DNA from: Schizochytrium sp. TIO01 | Lineage: Eukaryota; Sar; Bigyra; Thraustochytrida; Thraustochytriidae | DNA length: 64,000 nt | Assembly (NCBI GenBank): GCA_004764695.1 | Contig: SMSO01000014.1 | Coordinates: 1,439,148 to 1,503,147, forward strand | Direction: 5' to 3' | In this document: positions 54,238-64,000 of the stretch, in pieces | How positions within the stretch are numbered: position 1 is the stretch's first letter | How the letters are laid out: the number at the start of each line of letters is the position of its first letter | Notes under the pieces: model-generated | Database searches by the model: none | Told to the model about the DNA's origin: nothing | What the model saw: only the letters and a program-made list of their open reading frames with translations | Program-made: the position numbers and the translations under genes

Positions 54238-56749
54238 CTTCGAACCAGGTCGTTCTACTTGGCAAGGGTGAAGTGCTATACCTCTGACTCGGCCGTGTTC
54301 GAAGCGCTCAACAATGCGTCAGTCAACTTGCTTCGTCGTTGGGGTTGCTTTTGCTCTTCTAGTTCATTTGTCTTTTGATAACAGTGCTTAAGAAGCCACA
54401 ACGGATATAGGAGACACTATGGTCACATATGACCATAACTCGATTCCCAAGTCAGGCTACCTTTCATTTCTTCGCAAATAATAGTCTCAGAGGGGTAAAG
54501 ATAGGACTATAGGGAAGGATGGAATATTTCCTATTATTTGGACCTTGTCCTCAAACGTGTTACTCGAACACTCTACTGAATCTAGTAAATCAGTGAAACA
54601 TGAAGTCTGTCTCGATACAAATGCGGCGTATTTAGTCCACCTTTCGCAGAGCAAGCCTTTGAAAAAAAGGACTCAGGAATTCCTACAAGCCTTATAGTAC
54701 ATAATGTAAAATAATTTTACCAGCCAGGTTCTTGGAAATTGAAATATATGCTCTCAAATAATTACATATATTTATCTTTCCCACATAAAACATTGTGATA
54801 TAGCTTAGAGATCTCAAAATGCTACAATCGAGCAGTATACAACAATATTTTTCTGACAAAGATCTAAGATCAACTCTTTATATACATGTTTGTATCGGTG
54901 ATACTTGAATTTAATTGAGAAGTGTGTGATGGAGCCATAAGCTTAAAGTTACAAAAGATTTGAAAGTAACTATGCACATTAATGAAAAATTCAATAGCCT
55001 CTTTAACGTCAATTCATCACTGAAATAATTGTTGAATATAATTTAAGCGACCTTCACTGATTTGTTGTTTGTTTATCATTTTACCAATTTAAAACTTGAT
55101 AAAAGGCTGTATATGTTTGATAGGAGATTAAACTTCCTCCCAAATAGCGTCGTGTTGTATCGATTAGATAGAGACATGGTATAACTGTTAAAGTCTCCAA
55201 ATCAAAGTTGAATCTAGGTCTCGGTAGCAGGGATGATTTTGATTATAATTGTTAAGTCAAAGTTCTTCACCAGTTCTATAATGTAAAACAACAGTTGACA
55301 GGCTCCATTGTGTACAAACTGGGATGAACCATTGTAAACAAGATGGAGAGTTGTCTTGCGAATATTTTGTAGGATTACGAAGCGATTGCATTATTGGTTC
55401 GTTCAGATTCAAGCGCTGTTTTGCAAGATTGGTAAACAGAATAAATTTAACATTCGAATTCACGTAAATTCAATATCTGCCACACTGAAGCCTTGGGAGT
55501 ATTAGCTGAACACTAGGACTATTTGCATAGGCTTAGAAAGGTTTAAACTATATTCAACATTCCAAATGCGAATCTTCAATTCATCCTTTAGCCCTGATAT
55601 AAAGTCGTCAAGAACCCTTGTTAGCCTATCTATGGTTAACTATAGCTAACATTAACACTATGGGTAGATTCTGCGTAATGTATGATTGCCTGCTCCGTTT
55701 ACTTATGTTAATAGATAAAGAAGGTGAAGTTGCAGCTGTGGAAGACCCGATTTTCATTTCCTGAATACTGTCAGTGGGAAGGCCCTGTTCTTAATGACAT
55801 TGATCTCTTAGCATTGGCCGCGCCGGTCGGTCCGCACCTTCCAAATATCCAGGATGCTTTTATTACTAGGCCTAGGTAAGTTATAGGCTAAAGTTAATTA
55901 ATAAATCCGTTCAAAGGTCTCTCACCCGTAGGGGGACGGTTCTTACAAAGCGCGGAGGTATGCGAAGAAATAAAGGAAACACATTCCTCTAAAAAAAGGG
56001 ACAAGCATTTCATGGGGTGCGGAGGGAGATGAGACTTATAATTCATGACATTTTGATACCTGATAACGGGGTGCAGAAGAGGATGAAACTTATAATTTGG
56101 ACGGAACCAGCTTAGAAAGTTGAAATTATCCTTTCTAAGACGGTCAATTGTACGTAAACAACATCAAAGAAATTTTAAATAGTTACATCCCAGCGGGCCA
56201 TCTGCGTATAGATGGCACGCCATTCTTCCGCAGGCAAAGAGTGAGATATTGCATAGGGATGTGAAAGGGCAACAGAGAAGTGCATTATGTCAGAGGTTCT
56301 TTTAATGTATTACGACAAGCTTACATATAAGCCAACCAAATTAATTATGCAGACAACGACTGAGTGAAGTTGGACTACAGCTCCGCGCAGTATCTATATT
56401 TTTCCACCAAATGGATAGAGTGCATTATTTAAATAAAATTATGAAGATCAGAAGTACAAGCAAGATATAGTGAATAGTTCATCGTATCAGTCCTCTCTAT
56501 ATATATAGTTCCCCCCTCCCCAAAACGGAGAAATCATTTTATTATTCTTTTAGTCTTTTTGATGTCATCAAATAATTCAGATCTTCCTATCGAGAACACA
56601 AAGCTAAAAAATAGGTGAGACTCTACACAGTCATAGAGGTTCAGAATTCACCGTGCGCAGAGTTCATCAGGGTCTGCAAAACTCTAACTGCTGCTCTCCT
56701 GCGGAATGTCTAACGACTGATAGATACAATTAGTTGTAAAAATAAAATC
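54238..56749. other. Divergent intergenic region, MORN and sulfatase
   Basis: 2.5 kb of AT-rich sequence with no supported gene. It includes two diverged direct copies of a GGGGTGCRGARG...ATGARACTTATAATT sequence at about 56014-56048 and 56069-56100. It contains a CTAGGCCTAG palindrome near 55866. No transposase or terminal repeat was recognised. Confidence 0.4.
56014..56100. repeat. Diverged direct repeat, two copies
   Basis: Copy one (about 56014-56045) and copy two (about 56069-56098) share GGGGTGC, GATGA and ACTTATAATT with several substitutions and small indels. They look like an old tandem duplication in the sulfatase upstream region. Confidence 0.6.
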
Positions 56750-59036
56750 ATGGAGCTAAGGTACTCCATTAACCGACCAACACAGTCAAGACGACGGATT
56801 CGAAGTCAATCCTACCTGTCAACACAGTGGCTTTCTGCTTTAAGCCTAGTCATTCTTTTGGCAGCTCATCAAGTGGCGATCACGATTGCAACTGAAACGG
56901 TATACGAGCTTAATGGAAACGAGACTCAATCTGATCGTGAACTCTCTGGTTCGTCAAAATTAAATGTGCTTCTCATTATGGTAGATGATTTTCGCCCAGA
57001 AACAGCAAGCTATGGGAGCTCCAATGTCGTTACGCCCAATATGGATGCATTCGCTCAAAGTAGCGTACAATTTGAACGAGCATACGTTCAGCAAGCACTT
57101 TGTGGCCCATCTCGAGTTTCAATGTTGAGTTCGCGCTTGCCAACTACAACTAATTACTACATTCACACGGAGGCGGAGGAAGAATACAATGCGCTCAAGA
57201 CTGGCATAGTTCTGCCAAAATGGTTTGAAAGTAATGGCTATGATACCTTCGGAACCAGCAAGATCTTTCACTTTGGAAGTAATAACAAGCGGTACTTTGG
57301 GGCTTATAATAAACAGCCCGCACAACTTGAAAATGATTGCGGAAATGATGTTGTTTGCTCCGACTCTGACACACTATCAGACTTCACAGACTACCGTGCA
57401 TTGCAATGGGCAAAGGGGAAACTGAACATTTTTGCAAACGCAAAACGCTACAAGAAGAAGGGGGTACCGTGGTTCCTGGCGGTGGGTTTTCGCCGGCCCC
57501 ATCTGATTTTTCGAGCTCCTCAATTTATCTATGATCGTTTTAATGTCGATGATGTGTCAATACCGGACGAAGTAGAGCAGGGAAGGCCAGATAACAGTCC
57601 ATGGCAGGCATACTCTGGGATGTGCTATCAGCTTCTTACGTCGAACGAAGTGACACAAACAAGCTACACTGATCCTTTCACTCAAATTCTTGATGACAGC
57701 ACGACTCGAGAACTCCGAATGGGCTATTTTGCGTGTGTTGAATGGATCGATTATGCTGTAGGCGAGCTACTTAATCATTTGGATGCAAAAGGTTTGACTT
57801 CAAAAACCCTCGTCGTCCTAACTTCAGATCACGGCTGGTCCTTAGGTGAAAAAACGAGTTGGTGCAAGGGGACTGTAGAGGAGAGAGCACTTCGTATTCC
57901 TTTGTGGATCCGTGATCCTACTGACACATCAAACTCTGGTACGCAGGTACAGTCTGGCATATCACTCATGGATGTCTTTCCTACAGTCGCAGAGCTCGCA
58001 GGAGTCCCACTTGGTTTAGACGAGTATGTGAAAATACGGTGTCGAAGGCAATAGCTTTGCCAACCTCGTGCGGGGAACTGATGACATCCCTGAGAATGTT
58101 GCTGAAACATTGCTACGGCTTCCTCAGCTTGGCGGGCATCCTTGGTCATACCCAAAGAATGCAACTTTTAGTGTATGGCCAATCTGCGTTGACTCTGATG
58201 CTCCAACGGAGCCAGTTCCATGTCATGTCTGCGTCCGTGAATCTGATAATAAAAAGGTCGATTGCGAAACTTGCAGTGACCAGGGCTGGGACTGTACAAA
58301 GTCCCAGGCTGAAATTCTCTACATGGGCATGAGTGTGCGAACAGATCGATTTAGATATTCAGAATGGAGACCGTATCAAAACTCAGCAAACATTGTGAAC
58401 TGGACTGTGACGGAACAAGACGTTGAACGTCGAGAACTTTTTGACCACGATACCACCTTAGGCAGTGTAGAAATGGAAAATGTTGCAGATAGCGAGGATT
58501 ATGCTGACAACGTAGATGGTTTATCAGCTATGTTAAAGGCACGGTTTGTGCCATGCAATGGCAAGGGGGCAGACGACGAGGAAACATGCTTAGCTCGAGG
58601 AAACCATTGTGTCTACTATAAAAGTTCTTGTATTAATCGTGGCTTTTGCGACTTTGGTGGCAGTGATGCAGCGACAGATTGTGATGCACGGGAGGAAGCA
58701 TGTGTTTGGAGTCCAATCTACGGCCGTTGTGTAAACAAGATTGTAGAGGGTCGAAGTGTGCCAACCGGTGCTGAGGTTGGTGCGCGCCCAGGCGGTACAC
58801 CCACAAATGCACCAACAAGTGCGCCAACTAGTTCTCCTACGTTGAGTCGGAGTACTTGTTCGGAATTTTCCGAGAGTGAGTGTACTTTAGATGGATGCAA
58901 CTTTTTTACAGGAATCGGGTGTCGGGAAACCTCTTATTGTGATTTTACAAGGAAACGCTCTTCATCTCGAAGAGCTGGGTGTCTTTCAAATAAAAGTTAC
59001 TGTAAATGGCAAAGCAGGCGCTGCAAGAGTAAATAA
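56750..59036 (+). CDS. Secreted sulfatase, iduronate-2-sulfatase-like, frame broken once
   Basis: An N-terminal signal anchor (about residues 24-47) precedes a sulfatase domain. MVDDFRPE provides the metal-binding aspartates, and CGPSR at 118-122 is the FGE-modified cysteine signature. VLTSDHGWSLGEKTSW follows. After GLDEYVK the frame shifts; the second frame continues with GVEGNSFANLVRGTDD and the iduronate-2-sulfatase-like end (MGMSVRTDRFRYSEW). The shift is explained by one extra A in AAAA at 58031-58034; three would read VKYGVEGNS. A GTATGT...AG 31-nt intron also restores phase but would remove the conserved VEGNS. The tail has two eight-cysteine modules joined by a PT-rich linker. It hydrolyses sulfate esters, probably on sulfated polysaccharide; the exact substrate is unknown. 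Confidence 0.85.
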
Positions 59037-59821
59037 ACTTGGTATATATTGACTTGTGAATATAGAGTGACAGTAAATGAGAAGGAATAACATGTGCCAT
59101 ATGATCTTTCGAGATATATGTTTCGACTGTAGTTTTTACTGATTAGTGAGACTGCCAGATCAAATGGGATATACCATTCGTACTGTTTGATGCATTTTGA
59201 AATCGAAACAGCAACAGGTACTATATAATGATATGCTTTGACTCTGATTTTTACCTGAGTGGTGAAAGGATTAATAGGAGTGGAAGGTACCCACGTACTA
59301 CCATGATAGACATAATATAAATTGTAACTCTTCATATAACACAATGACCTCATGAACTGGCTAATAGAAACAAGTACGCTCATTTAGCCTGGTTTCGTCC
59401 TAATTGGTTGTTCGACTTGTATTCGCATATAATCTGGCGTTGCAAATAATCTGGCGTTGCAAAGAGATCATATCGCGATGACTTGTTCAAGTCTGGTTCT
59501 TTTATTGGCAATTCTCTATTTCCCAGTTTTGATGGTGTTGCCCCATCCTTCCTACTCTAAGTAGTGTTTTACTTACACTAAACTATAAGGGTTTCCCCAC
59601 AGAACTCTGTTGACTTGTGAAGCAAAACATGGAAACGTAGCGCTAGCAAGGGACAAGACAAAATGCAATAGAAGCTGGTGACGATTTAGGCTTTGTAATG
59701 CCCGAGGCTTGGTGGGAGCTATATCACGTGCAGCGCCTGTCTTTTCTGCTTGAGATTCTTCGTGCCAGGAGGCACCAAGACCTACTTGACGAGGAGAGCA
59801 CACAGTGGTGAACCAAAGCTA
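59037..59821. other. Intergenic, sulfatase to acyl-CoA synthetase
   Basis: About 785 bp, no gene. A perfect 17-bp tandem duplication lies at 59429-59462 (unit ATAATCTGGCGTTGCAA). The 3' half is presumably the promoter of the synthetase. Confidence 0.4.
59429..59462. repeat. Perfect 17-bp tandem duplication
   Basis: Unit ATAATCTGGCGTTGCAA occurs twice without a spacer, about 360 bp upstream of the acyl-CoA synthetase start. It could be a duplicated binding site or a slippage event. Confidence 0.9.
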
Positions 59822-61597
59822 ATGTATAAAATGGCTCCAGTCCAAACTGGGTTCTTTACTTCGTGGCCTGCAGAACTTTCAAAGCTTGCACAATTACACC
59901 CGAACAAGCAAGCTTTAGGCGAGCTCACCAATGAAGGGAATAGACTCCATCGTAATCTAACATTTGCCCAACTTTGGCATGCAAGCTTAGGGGCTGGACA
60001 GTGGCTTTGCGATTATGGCCTCAAAGCTAATTCCCGCTTTGCTATTGTTGGTGATGACTCAATCGAACATGTGGTCCTCTGGACAGCAGCTTCTTTGATT
60101 GGGGCTATTGTAGTAACAACTGATACGTTGGCACCTTTAGCGTCGCTCATGGAGATAATTGAAGACTCGCAGTAAGTATATAACTAAGAGGAGGGAATTA
60201 ACATCGTGTCATTCATTATAGGGGTCTTCAATCATTCAAACACTGGCTAACATGATTTTCACCATTTCGCATGTGCATGCTTGGCCAAATGTACGCATGC
60301 GGATTCTTAAACTGACATTTATAGGCCCGACTTGGTTCTCGTCCTGGAGAGTACGCGAAGTAAAACTCATGGCCGAAATGAGTTTGAACAGCTCCGTAAT
60401 GCATGTTTGGATAAGGTTCAAATACTTCATCTTACCCCCGGGAAATTATTTGAAGAAGTCAAGTGCAGAAAATTACCAGAGGAAAAGCGTCTCGACGCTC
60501 ATGTGGAGGCCCCTTGGGCTATTCTTTACACCTCAGGTACAACAGGTGGCAAGAAAAAGGGAGTTGTGCGCAACCAAAGAGGAAGCATCCTGGGATACTT
60601 TGCTCACTTAACCCATATGCATTTTCGACCTGGAAGGGAAACATTTTTAGCCATGTATCCGCTTCACGGTATTTCAAGCTTCTTCTTTGTGACAATGATG
60701 CTATACATGGGACAGTCTGTGCTTTTGCTGTCTAGACAGTATTCATCATCTGGGCGAACTGTTTTTAATGCTCTTAATACATTTCCAATCACCTTCATTA
60801 CTGGCGGTCCTGCGCATTTGGTCTCGATAATTGACCATGCTGAAGCAAATGCTGACGGGAGAAAACTTCCCCGGTTAAAGACAATTTTAGCCAGCGGTGC
60901 GATGACCTCGTCAGCCACACAGGAGAGGATTCGGAGATTCTTTGCAAGTGCTTCATTCTTTGAGGTCTATGGATCTACAGAAGCAGGTATCATTTCTATC
61001 CTAGACCCTGAGGATTTTCAGGAAAATAGAGGCTCAGTTGGTTTTGAGCCTAGTGGGGTAAGCCAAATCATATTTGTAGATCCCAAGACTGGTGTTCCTG
61101 TTGCTGGAAAGCAATCTACCCCAGGGGAGATTGCAGTTCGTACACCAATGATGTGCCAAGGTTACTGGCGGCGCTCTCCAGAGCTTATCGATGGTTGGTT
61201 TCGTACAGGTGATATGGGCTACCGCTGCAATGATGGGTTTATATATCTATTAGGGCGTGCAGACGACCGAATCACCTTACCTACTGGAGCAAGTTTTTAT
61301 CCCTCAGAGATCGAACGAGTCTTGCTCCAGCATGAACTTGTTTCTCAGGCAGTTGTATTTTGGGACGAGGCAACACAGATGCTCGCAGGTCTATTTCTAG
61401 CTCGAGTGCGCGACATTTGCGATGAGCAAAATCAGTCTCAAGCTGAAAAAGAAATTATCAATTATTGCAAAGACTCTCTCGCGGACCACCTTGTCCCCAA
61501 CACAGTCCTTCCCATGTCTGAAGAAGCCTGGGCTGAGCTTCCCCGTACGGCTACACGTAAGGTCCTACGTTCACGACTTAATCTCCAAAGTTTATAA
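59822..61597 (+). CDS. Acyl-CoA synthetase-like adenylate-forming enzyme
   Basis: Exons 59822-60171 and 60325-61597 give 540 residues. The 153-nt intron starts GTAAGT and ends TATAG. It splits a Gln codon and joins EDSQ to PDLVLVLES. The AMP-binding fold shows the nucleotide loop YTSGTTGGKKKG, YGSTEAG, GWFRTGDMG, the hinge GRADDRI, and PRTATRKVLRS near the end with the catalytic Lys. These make it a class I adenylate-forming acyl- or carboxylic-acid-CoA ligase. No peroxisomal PTS1 (end is QSL) or obvious presequence was found. Chain-length preference cannot be read. The frame extends upstream to TTG 59750; ATG 59822 is the first, and ATG 59831 (MAPVQTG) is possible. Confidence 0.88.
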
Positions 61598-61669
61598 CCA
61601 AGGTCAGCCAACCTAAGATCAGCCACATAGCAATGGTCCTCTCTCATACAGGACTAGCTCATGTAAGCA

Positions 61670-61820
61670 TCCGACTTAGTAAGTAAATTCAGTTGGAAAG
61701 ATGGTGCTCATACACCAGTCCGCTAACAATAATGACTTGATTCATTGCAACGTACAGGCTCAGTGGTAGAGCGTTTGACTTTTAATCAAATGGTCGTGAG
61801 TTCGATCCTCACAGCCGGAA
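61670..61820 (+). tRNA. tRNA-Lys (anticodon TTT) interrupted after position 9
   Basis: Bases 61758-61820 give a canonical D arm (GCTCAGTGGTAGAGC), anticodon stem TTTGA/TCAAA with anticodon TTT, variable TGGTC, T arm GTGAG-TTCGATC-CTCAC and 3' acceptor AGCCGGA. The nine bases directly before GCTC cannot pair with that acceptor. However TCCGACT at 61670-61676, then TA, does: six of seven pairs form, with one A-C mismatch at 5-68. Removing 61679-61757 (79 nt) restores TAGCTCAG and a 72-nt tRNA. The insert begins GTAAGT, has CTAAC at 61723-61727 and ends ACAG. T6 runs follow at 61844 and 61854. A simpler reading is a tRNA-Lys pseudogene with a lost 5' end. Confidence 0.65.
61679..61757 (+). other. 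Putative 79-nt intron within tRNA-Lys, between positions 9 and 10
   Basis: 5' end GTAAGT, branch-like CTAAC at 61723-61727 (31 nt before the 3' end), 3' end ACAG. These are spliceosomal signals. The position differs from the usual 37/38 tRNA intron. No bulge-helix-bulge-like pairing was apparent between the two junctions by eye. Confidence 0.5.
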
Positions 61821-61843
61821 TCGCAGGAGTGTCCTGCTTCCTC

Positions 61844-61859
61844 TTTTTTCTTCTTTTTT
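61844..61859 (+). terminator. T-runs downstream of tRNA-Lys
   Basis: Two T6 runs (61844-61849 and 61854-61859) follow a small hairpin CAGGA-GTG-TCCTG at 61824-61836. They fit Pol III termination but the tract is generally T-rich. Confidence 0.55.
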
Positions 61860-62317
61860 CACCTTTGTTCTTTTTTTTTCTTTGCATGCTACTCATAAAT
61901 GATAGTACATCTTAGTAGTAGTCGTTCAAGTAGAAAGTTAATCTTTCTTTTTTCTTTACTGTTATTATTATTTATTTGTTGCATCATTCACACTGAGAAA
62001 ATGGTTTGCCATAATGATACAAATTATTATAACTTTCGCTCAACGAAGAAGATAATCGTCTGTCATGCTGGGCAGACAGAACCTGTTCCAGCGAAGCCGC
62101 AGCTAGCATTGTCTTGCCTCTGCACCTAGACACAAGGTCCGGCGTGGGTCTCATAAAGCCACAGCGCCGCTTTACTTGCTTGTGTTTTGCGTACTCTCTA
62201 CACTCGAAGATCAGTAGTTTCGGCCAGTGCACGAAGGCTCTGCGAGGCCTCTTCTCAAGTCAACACCGCCATTTGACAAGCGTCTATCGTTGCAGATTGC
62301 CATTCCTTGTGAAGACA

Positions 62318-63616
62318 ATGTCGGGTTCTACATCAAGCGATTTTACGGATCAAGATGCTGTGAGTGCATTTCAAGATTGCAAACCTGAAGATTGGCAGTA
62401 TATTGCCGAGGGTGCCCTTAACCTTGCAAACCGATACGCTGGAAATGACGAGAGGCTCAAGGGTTATGTGCTTCGTGTGCGCAAGGATAACCCTGAGGCA
62501 AGTGGTGGAAAGACTGGTATGGAAAATCCATGGACAGAATCCTTGCAATTCGCGGACAAGGTTGTACTTCCGTTGCTTGGACGTCGCTATGTACAGCCTG
62601 CACAAGAGGTGCCCCTCAAGCCTGGGTTTATCGAGGAGCTACACAAGCACATCGAGCCTTCTCGACCTGAGAAACGGCGTGTGCATACTCTGGATATGGG
62701 TCTTAAGACAGGTCTGTTGATGTTGGATAACACCGCAATTCCCAAGGGTGAAGGCCCGTCGATTTGTTTCGAGCTAAAGGTGAAATGTGGCTTCGTTCCA
62801 GATAAGAGTCCATTTGTGACGTATGATGTGAAGAAAACCGCAGACAGATTTACGATGCACCAAGCCCTCAAGTATGCCAAGGGAAAGCTTGATACACTTA
62901 GTGCCTACAGCCCTCTCGACCTTTTCTCGTACGACGCACAACGCGTTCGAAAAGCTCTTGATGCTTTGGTAACAACCCCGCAGAACAACTTTCGGATGTT
63001 TGTTGATGGCAAGATGGTATTTCCTGATAGCAAGGGTCACGGAAGCCCAGAAGAGCTCGCTCAAATTCTTAAGGAATACCCAGCGCTAGCTGAGCAGGGC
63101 CTGGATGGTGTCCTTTCATCTCTTACGGAAATCCTTGTAAAAGAGCCTCTCTTAAAGAGGCTTCAGATAATGCAGGCTATGGACGACTGTGATATTGAAG
63201 GTGTATGGCCTGTATACCAAGAGATCGAAGCGCGTGGAGAAAGTATCGTACCACTGGCTGAGGGTGATACAATCTTGCCGCGGGAAGCACCAACGGAGCT
63301 ACCTAAAGATCAGGAGGGCCAACATGATATGGTACGTCGCTTTTTGCTCTCTTGTACAGCAAAGGACTGTTCAACGATGCTTGTTCTCAAACCTTCTGCA
63401 TCCAGTACACCCAAAGATTTGCCTTCTTCACCAGATCAACCCTGCAGCGAAGATCATGTAAATCGTACTATCGTCGATGGTGTCGGTCCATTTATGTATT
63501 CTATTGCTGTTGTGGACCTCGACCCTAAGCCTATCGAAAAAATGAAGCACTGGTTTGAGTTAGATCAGAAAATTGCTGACTTCTATACAAAATCTCAAGC
63601 TACCGCGGATAAGTAA
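62318..63616 (+). CDS. IPPK: Inositol-pentakisphosphate 2-kinase
   Basis: This 432-residue kinase converts inositol 1,3,4,5,6-pentakisphosphate to phytate (IP6). DWQYIAEGALNLANRY and GYVLRVRKD carry the ATP-lobe residues. FELKVKCGFVP corresponds to the EIKPKCGF block of IPK1. RFTMHQALK and PLDLFSYDAQRVRKAL are the inositol-lobe motifs, and VVDLDPKPIEKMKHWFELDQKI is the family's C-terminal signature with the metal-binding DLD. The length matches plant IPK1 (about 450). The start is ATG 62318. No intron is needed. It follows the tRNA-Lys on the same strand. Confidence 0.92.
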   Translation: MSGSTSSDFTDQDAVSAFQDCKPEDWQYIAEGALNLANRYAGNDERLKGYVLRVRKDNPEASGGKTGMENPWTESLQFADKVVLPLLGRRYVQPAQEVPLKPGFIEELHKHIEPSRPEKRRVHTLDMGLKTGLLMLDNTAIPKGEGPSICFELKVKCGFVPDKSPFVTYDVKKTADRFTMHQALKYAKGKLDTLSAYSPLDLFSYDAQRVRKALDALVTTPQNNFRMFVDGKMVFPDSKGHGSPEELAQILKEYPALAEQGLDGVLSSLTEILVKEPLLKRLQIMQAMDDCDIEGVWPVYQEIEARGESIVPLAEGDTILPREAPTELPKDQEGQHDMVRRFLLSCTAKDCSTMLVLKPSASSTPKDLPSSPDQPCSEDHVNRTIVDGVGPFMYSIAVVDLDPKPIEKMKHWFELDQKIADFYTKSQATADK

Positions 63617-64000
63617 ACTTCTCGAATAAACATAAATCCATTCAATATAATAATTCATTTTCAATGCTCGTGACTAAAGGACAGTGAATAGCTTGAAGGC
63701 TTTAATAGATGAAGAATTCTTTGATTAATTTTCTAGTTAAATTAGTTTCATTCAAATCATTAGGAATGGCTCGAGGCTGTAAATAATTATCATTACAGTT
63801 TGTTAGCTCGTATCACTGGCGATTCCTGTGTCGCATCTGATCTTACAATCGATTAGGAATGTAGATACTTGAAGCTTCAGGAAATCAGAGTGTAGCAAAA
63901 TTATTTTACATGATTCTATATAACCCCCCTTAGAAATCTGTTCGTGCGAGTAATCAAGTTAATTATAACTTGATCTCTACCAAAAAGAGGATCATCTTGA
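63617..64000. other. 3' flank of IPPK
   Basis: Roughly 380 bp of AT-rich sequence at the window end; no gene or repeat seen. Confidence 0.4.

Larger units (their letters stand above)
61598..62317. other. Intergenic, acyl-CoA synthetase to IPPK, with tRNA-Lys
   Basis: The 720 bp hold the tRNA-Lys described below and its T-rich downstream tract. The rest has no gene. An open frame runs back from the IPPK start to a TTG at 62114 but has no ATG before 62318. Confidence 0.5.

Noticed and set aside
58024-58054. 31-nt intron in the sulfatase
   Set aside because: It restores phase but removes the conserved VEGNS sulfatase block; an indel in the A4 run explains the data better.

Overview
The window is nuclear DNA from a eukaryotic microbe, most likely a stramenopile protist and plausibly a thraustochytrid (Labyrinthulea). 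The clues are these: single-gene transcription units on both strands with no operons; ATG starts in Kozak-like context; few introns, of GT-AG type; nuclear genes for mitochondrial proteins with presequences; a flagellar WD-repeat gene; a secreted sulfatase with the PT-rich linkers common in stramenopile extracellular proteins; and an Elp3 with a C-terminal membrane anchor, as described for chromalveolates. Taxonomy is inferred from gene content only. No bacterial operon, prophage, CRISPR array or transposase gene was seen.

Layout. 0.3-4.7 kb: DNA polymerase eta and a tail-anchored Elp3. 6-14 kb: ATP synthase gamma, formylglycine-generating enzyme (FGE), an AAMP/Sqt1 WD protein and Rab6. 16.6-23.7 kb: threonyl-tRNA synthetase converging on a full-length ABCD-type peroxisomal ABC transporter. 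23.7-27.6 kb is a gene-poor gap. 27.6-33.5 kb: a C2HC zinc-finger protein, a polytopic membrane protein, an MscS channel and the COX assembly factor COA5. 34-42.6 kb: an unidentified spliced mitochondrial protein, MALSU1/RsfS, DHODH, a sphingosine-kinase-like lipid kinase and an ABHD4/5-type hydrolase. 42.8-44.3 kb: a cluster of tetranucleotide microsatellites and a tRNA-Gln. 44.7-54.2 kb: arginyl-tRNA synthetase with an N-terminal GST-like domain, CFAP52, a TGS1-like methyltransferase and a MORN protein. 56.7-63.6 kb: a sulfatase, an acyl-CoA synthetase, a tRNA-Lys and inositol-pentakisphosphate 2-kinase.

Functional links. FGE (9 kb) is the enzyme that would activate the sulfatase (57 kb), whose CGPSR signature is its substrate. 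ABCD transporter, acyl-CoA synthetase, ABHD hydrolase and sphingosine kinase are lipid-metabolic. COA5, the unidentified protein, MALSU1, DHODH, the hydrolase and ATP synthase gamma are all predicted mitochondrial.

Most striking observations. (1) The tRNA-Lys cloverleaf only closes if a 79-nt insert between tRNA positions 9 and 10 is removed; the insert has GTAAGT, CTAAC and ACAG signals like a spliceosomal intron. (2) Elp3 has a diverged radical-SAM cluster and a C-terminal membrane anchor. (3) Arginyl-tRNA synthetase carries a GST-like domain. (4) The sulfatase tail has two eight-cysteine modules. (5) Three genes (FGE, MORN, sulfatase) have single-frame breaks, each explicable by a one-base change in a homopolymer, so assembly errors must be excluded first.
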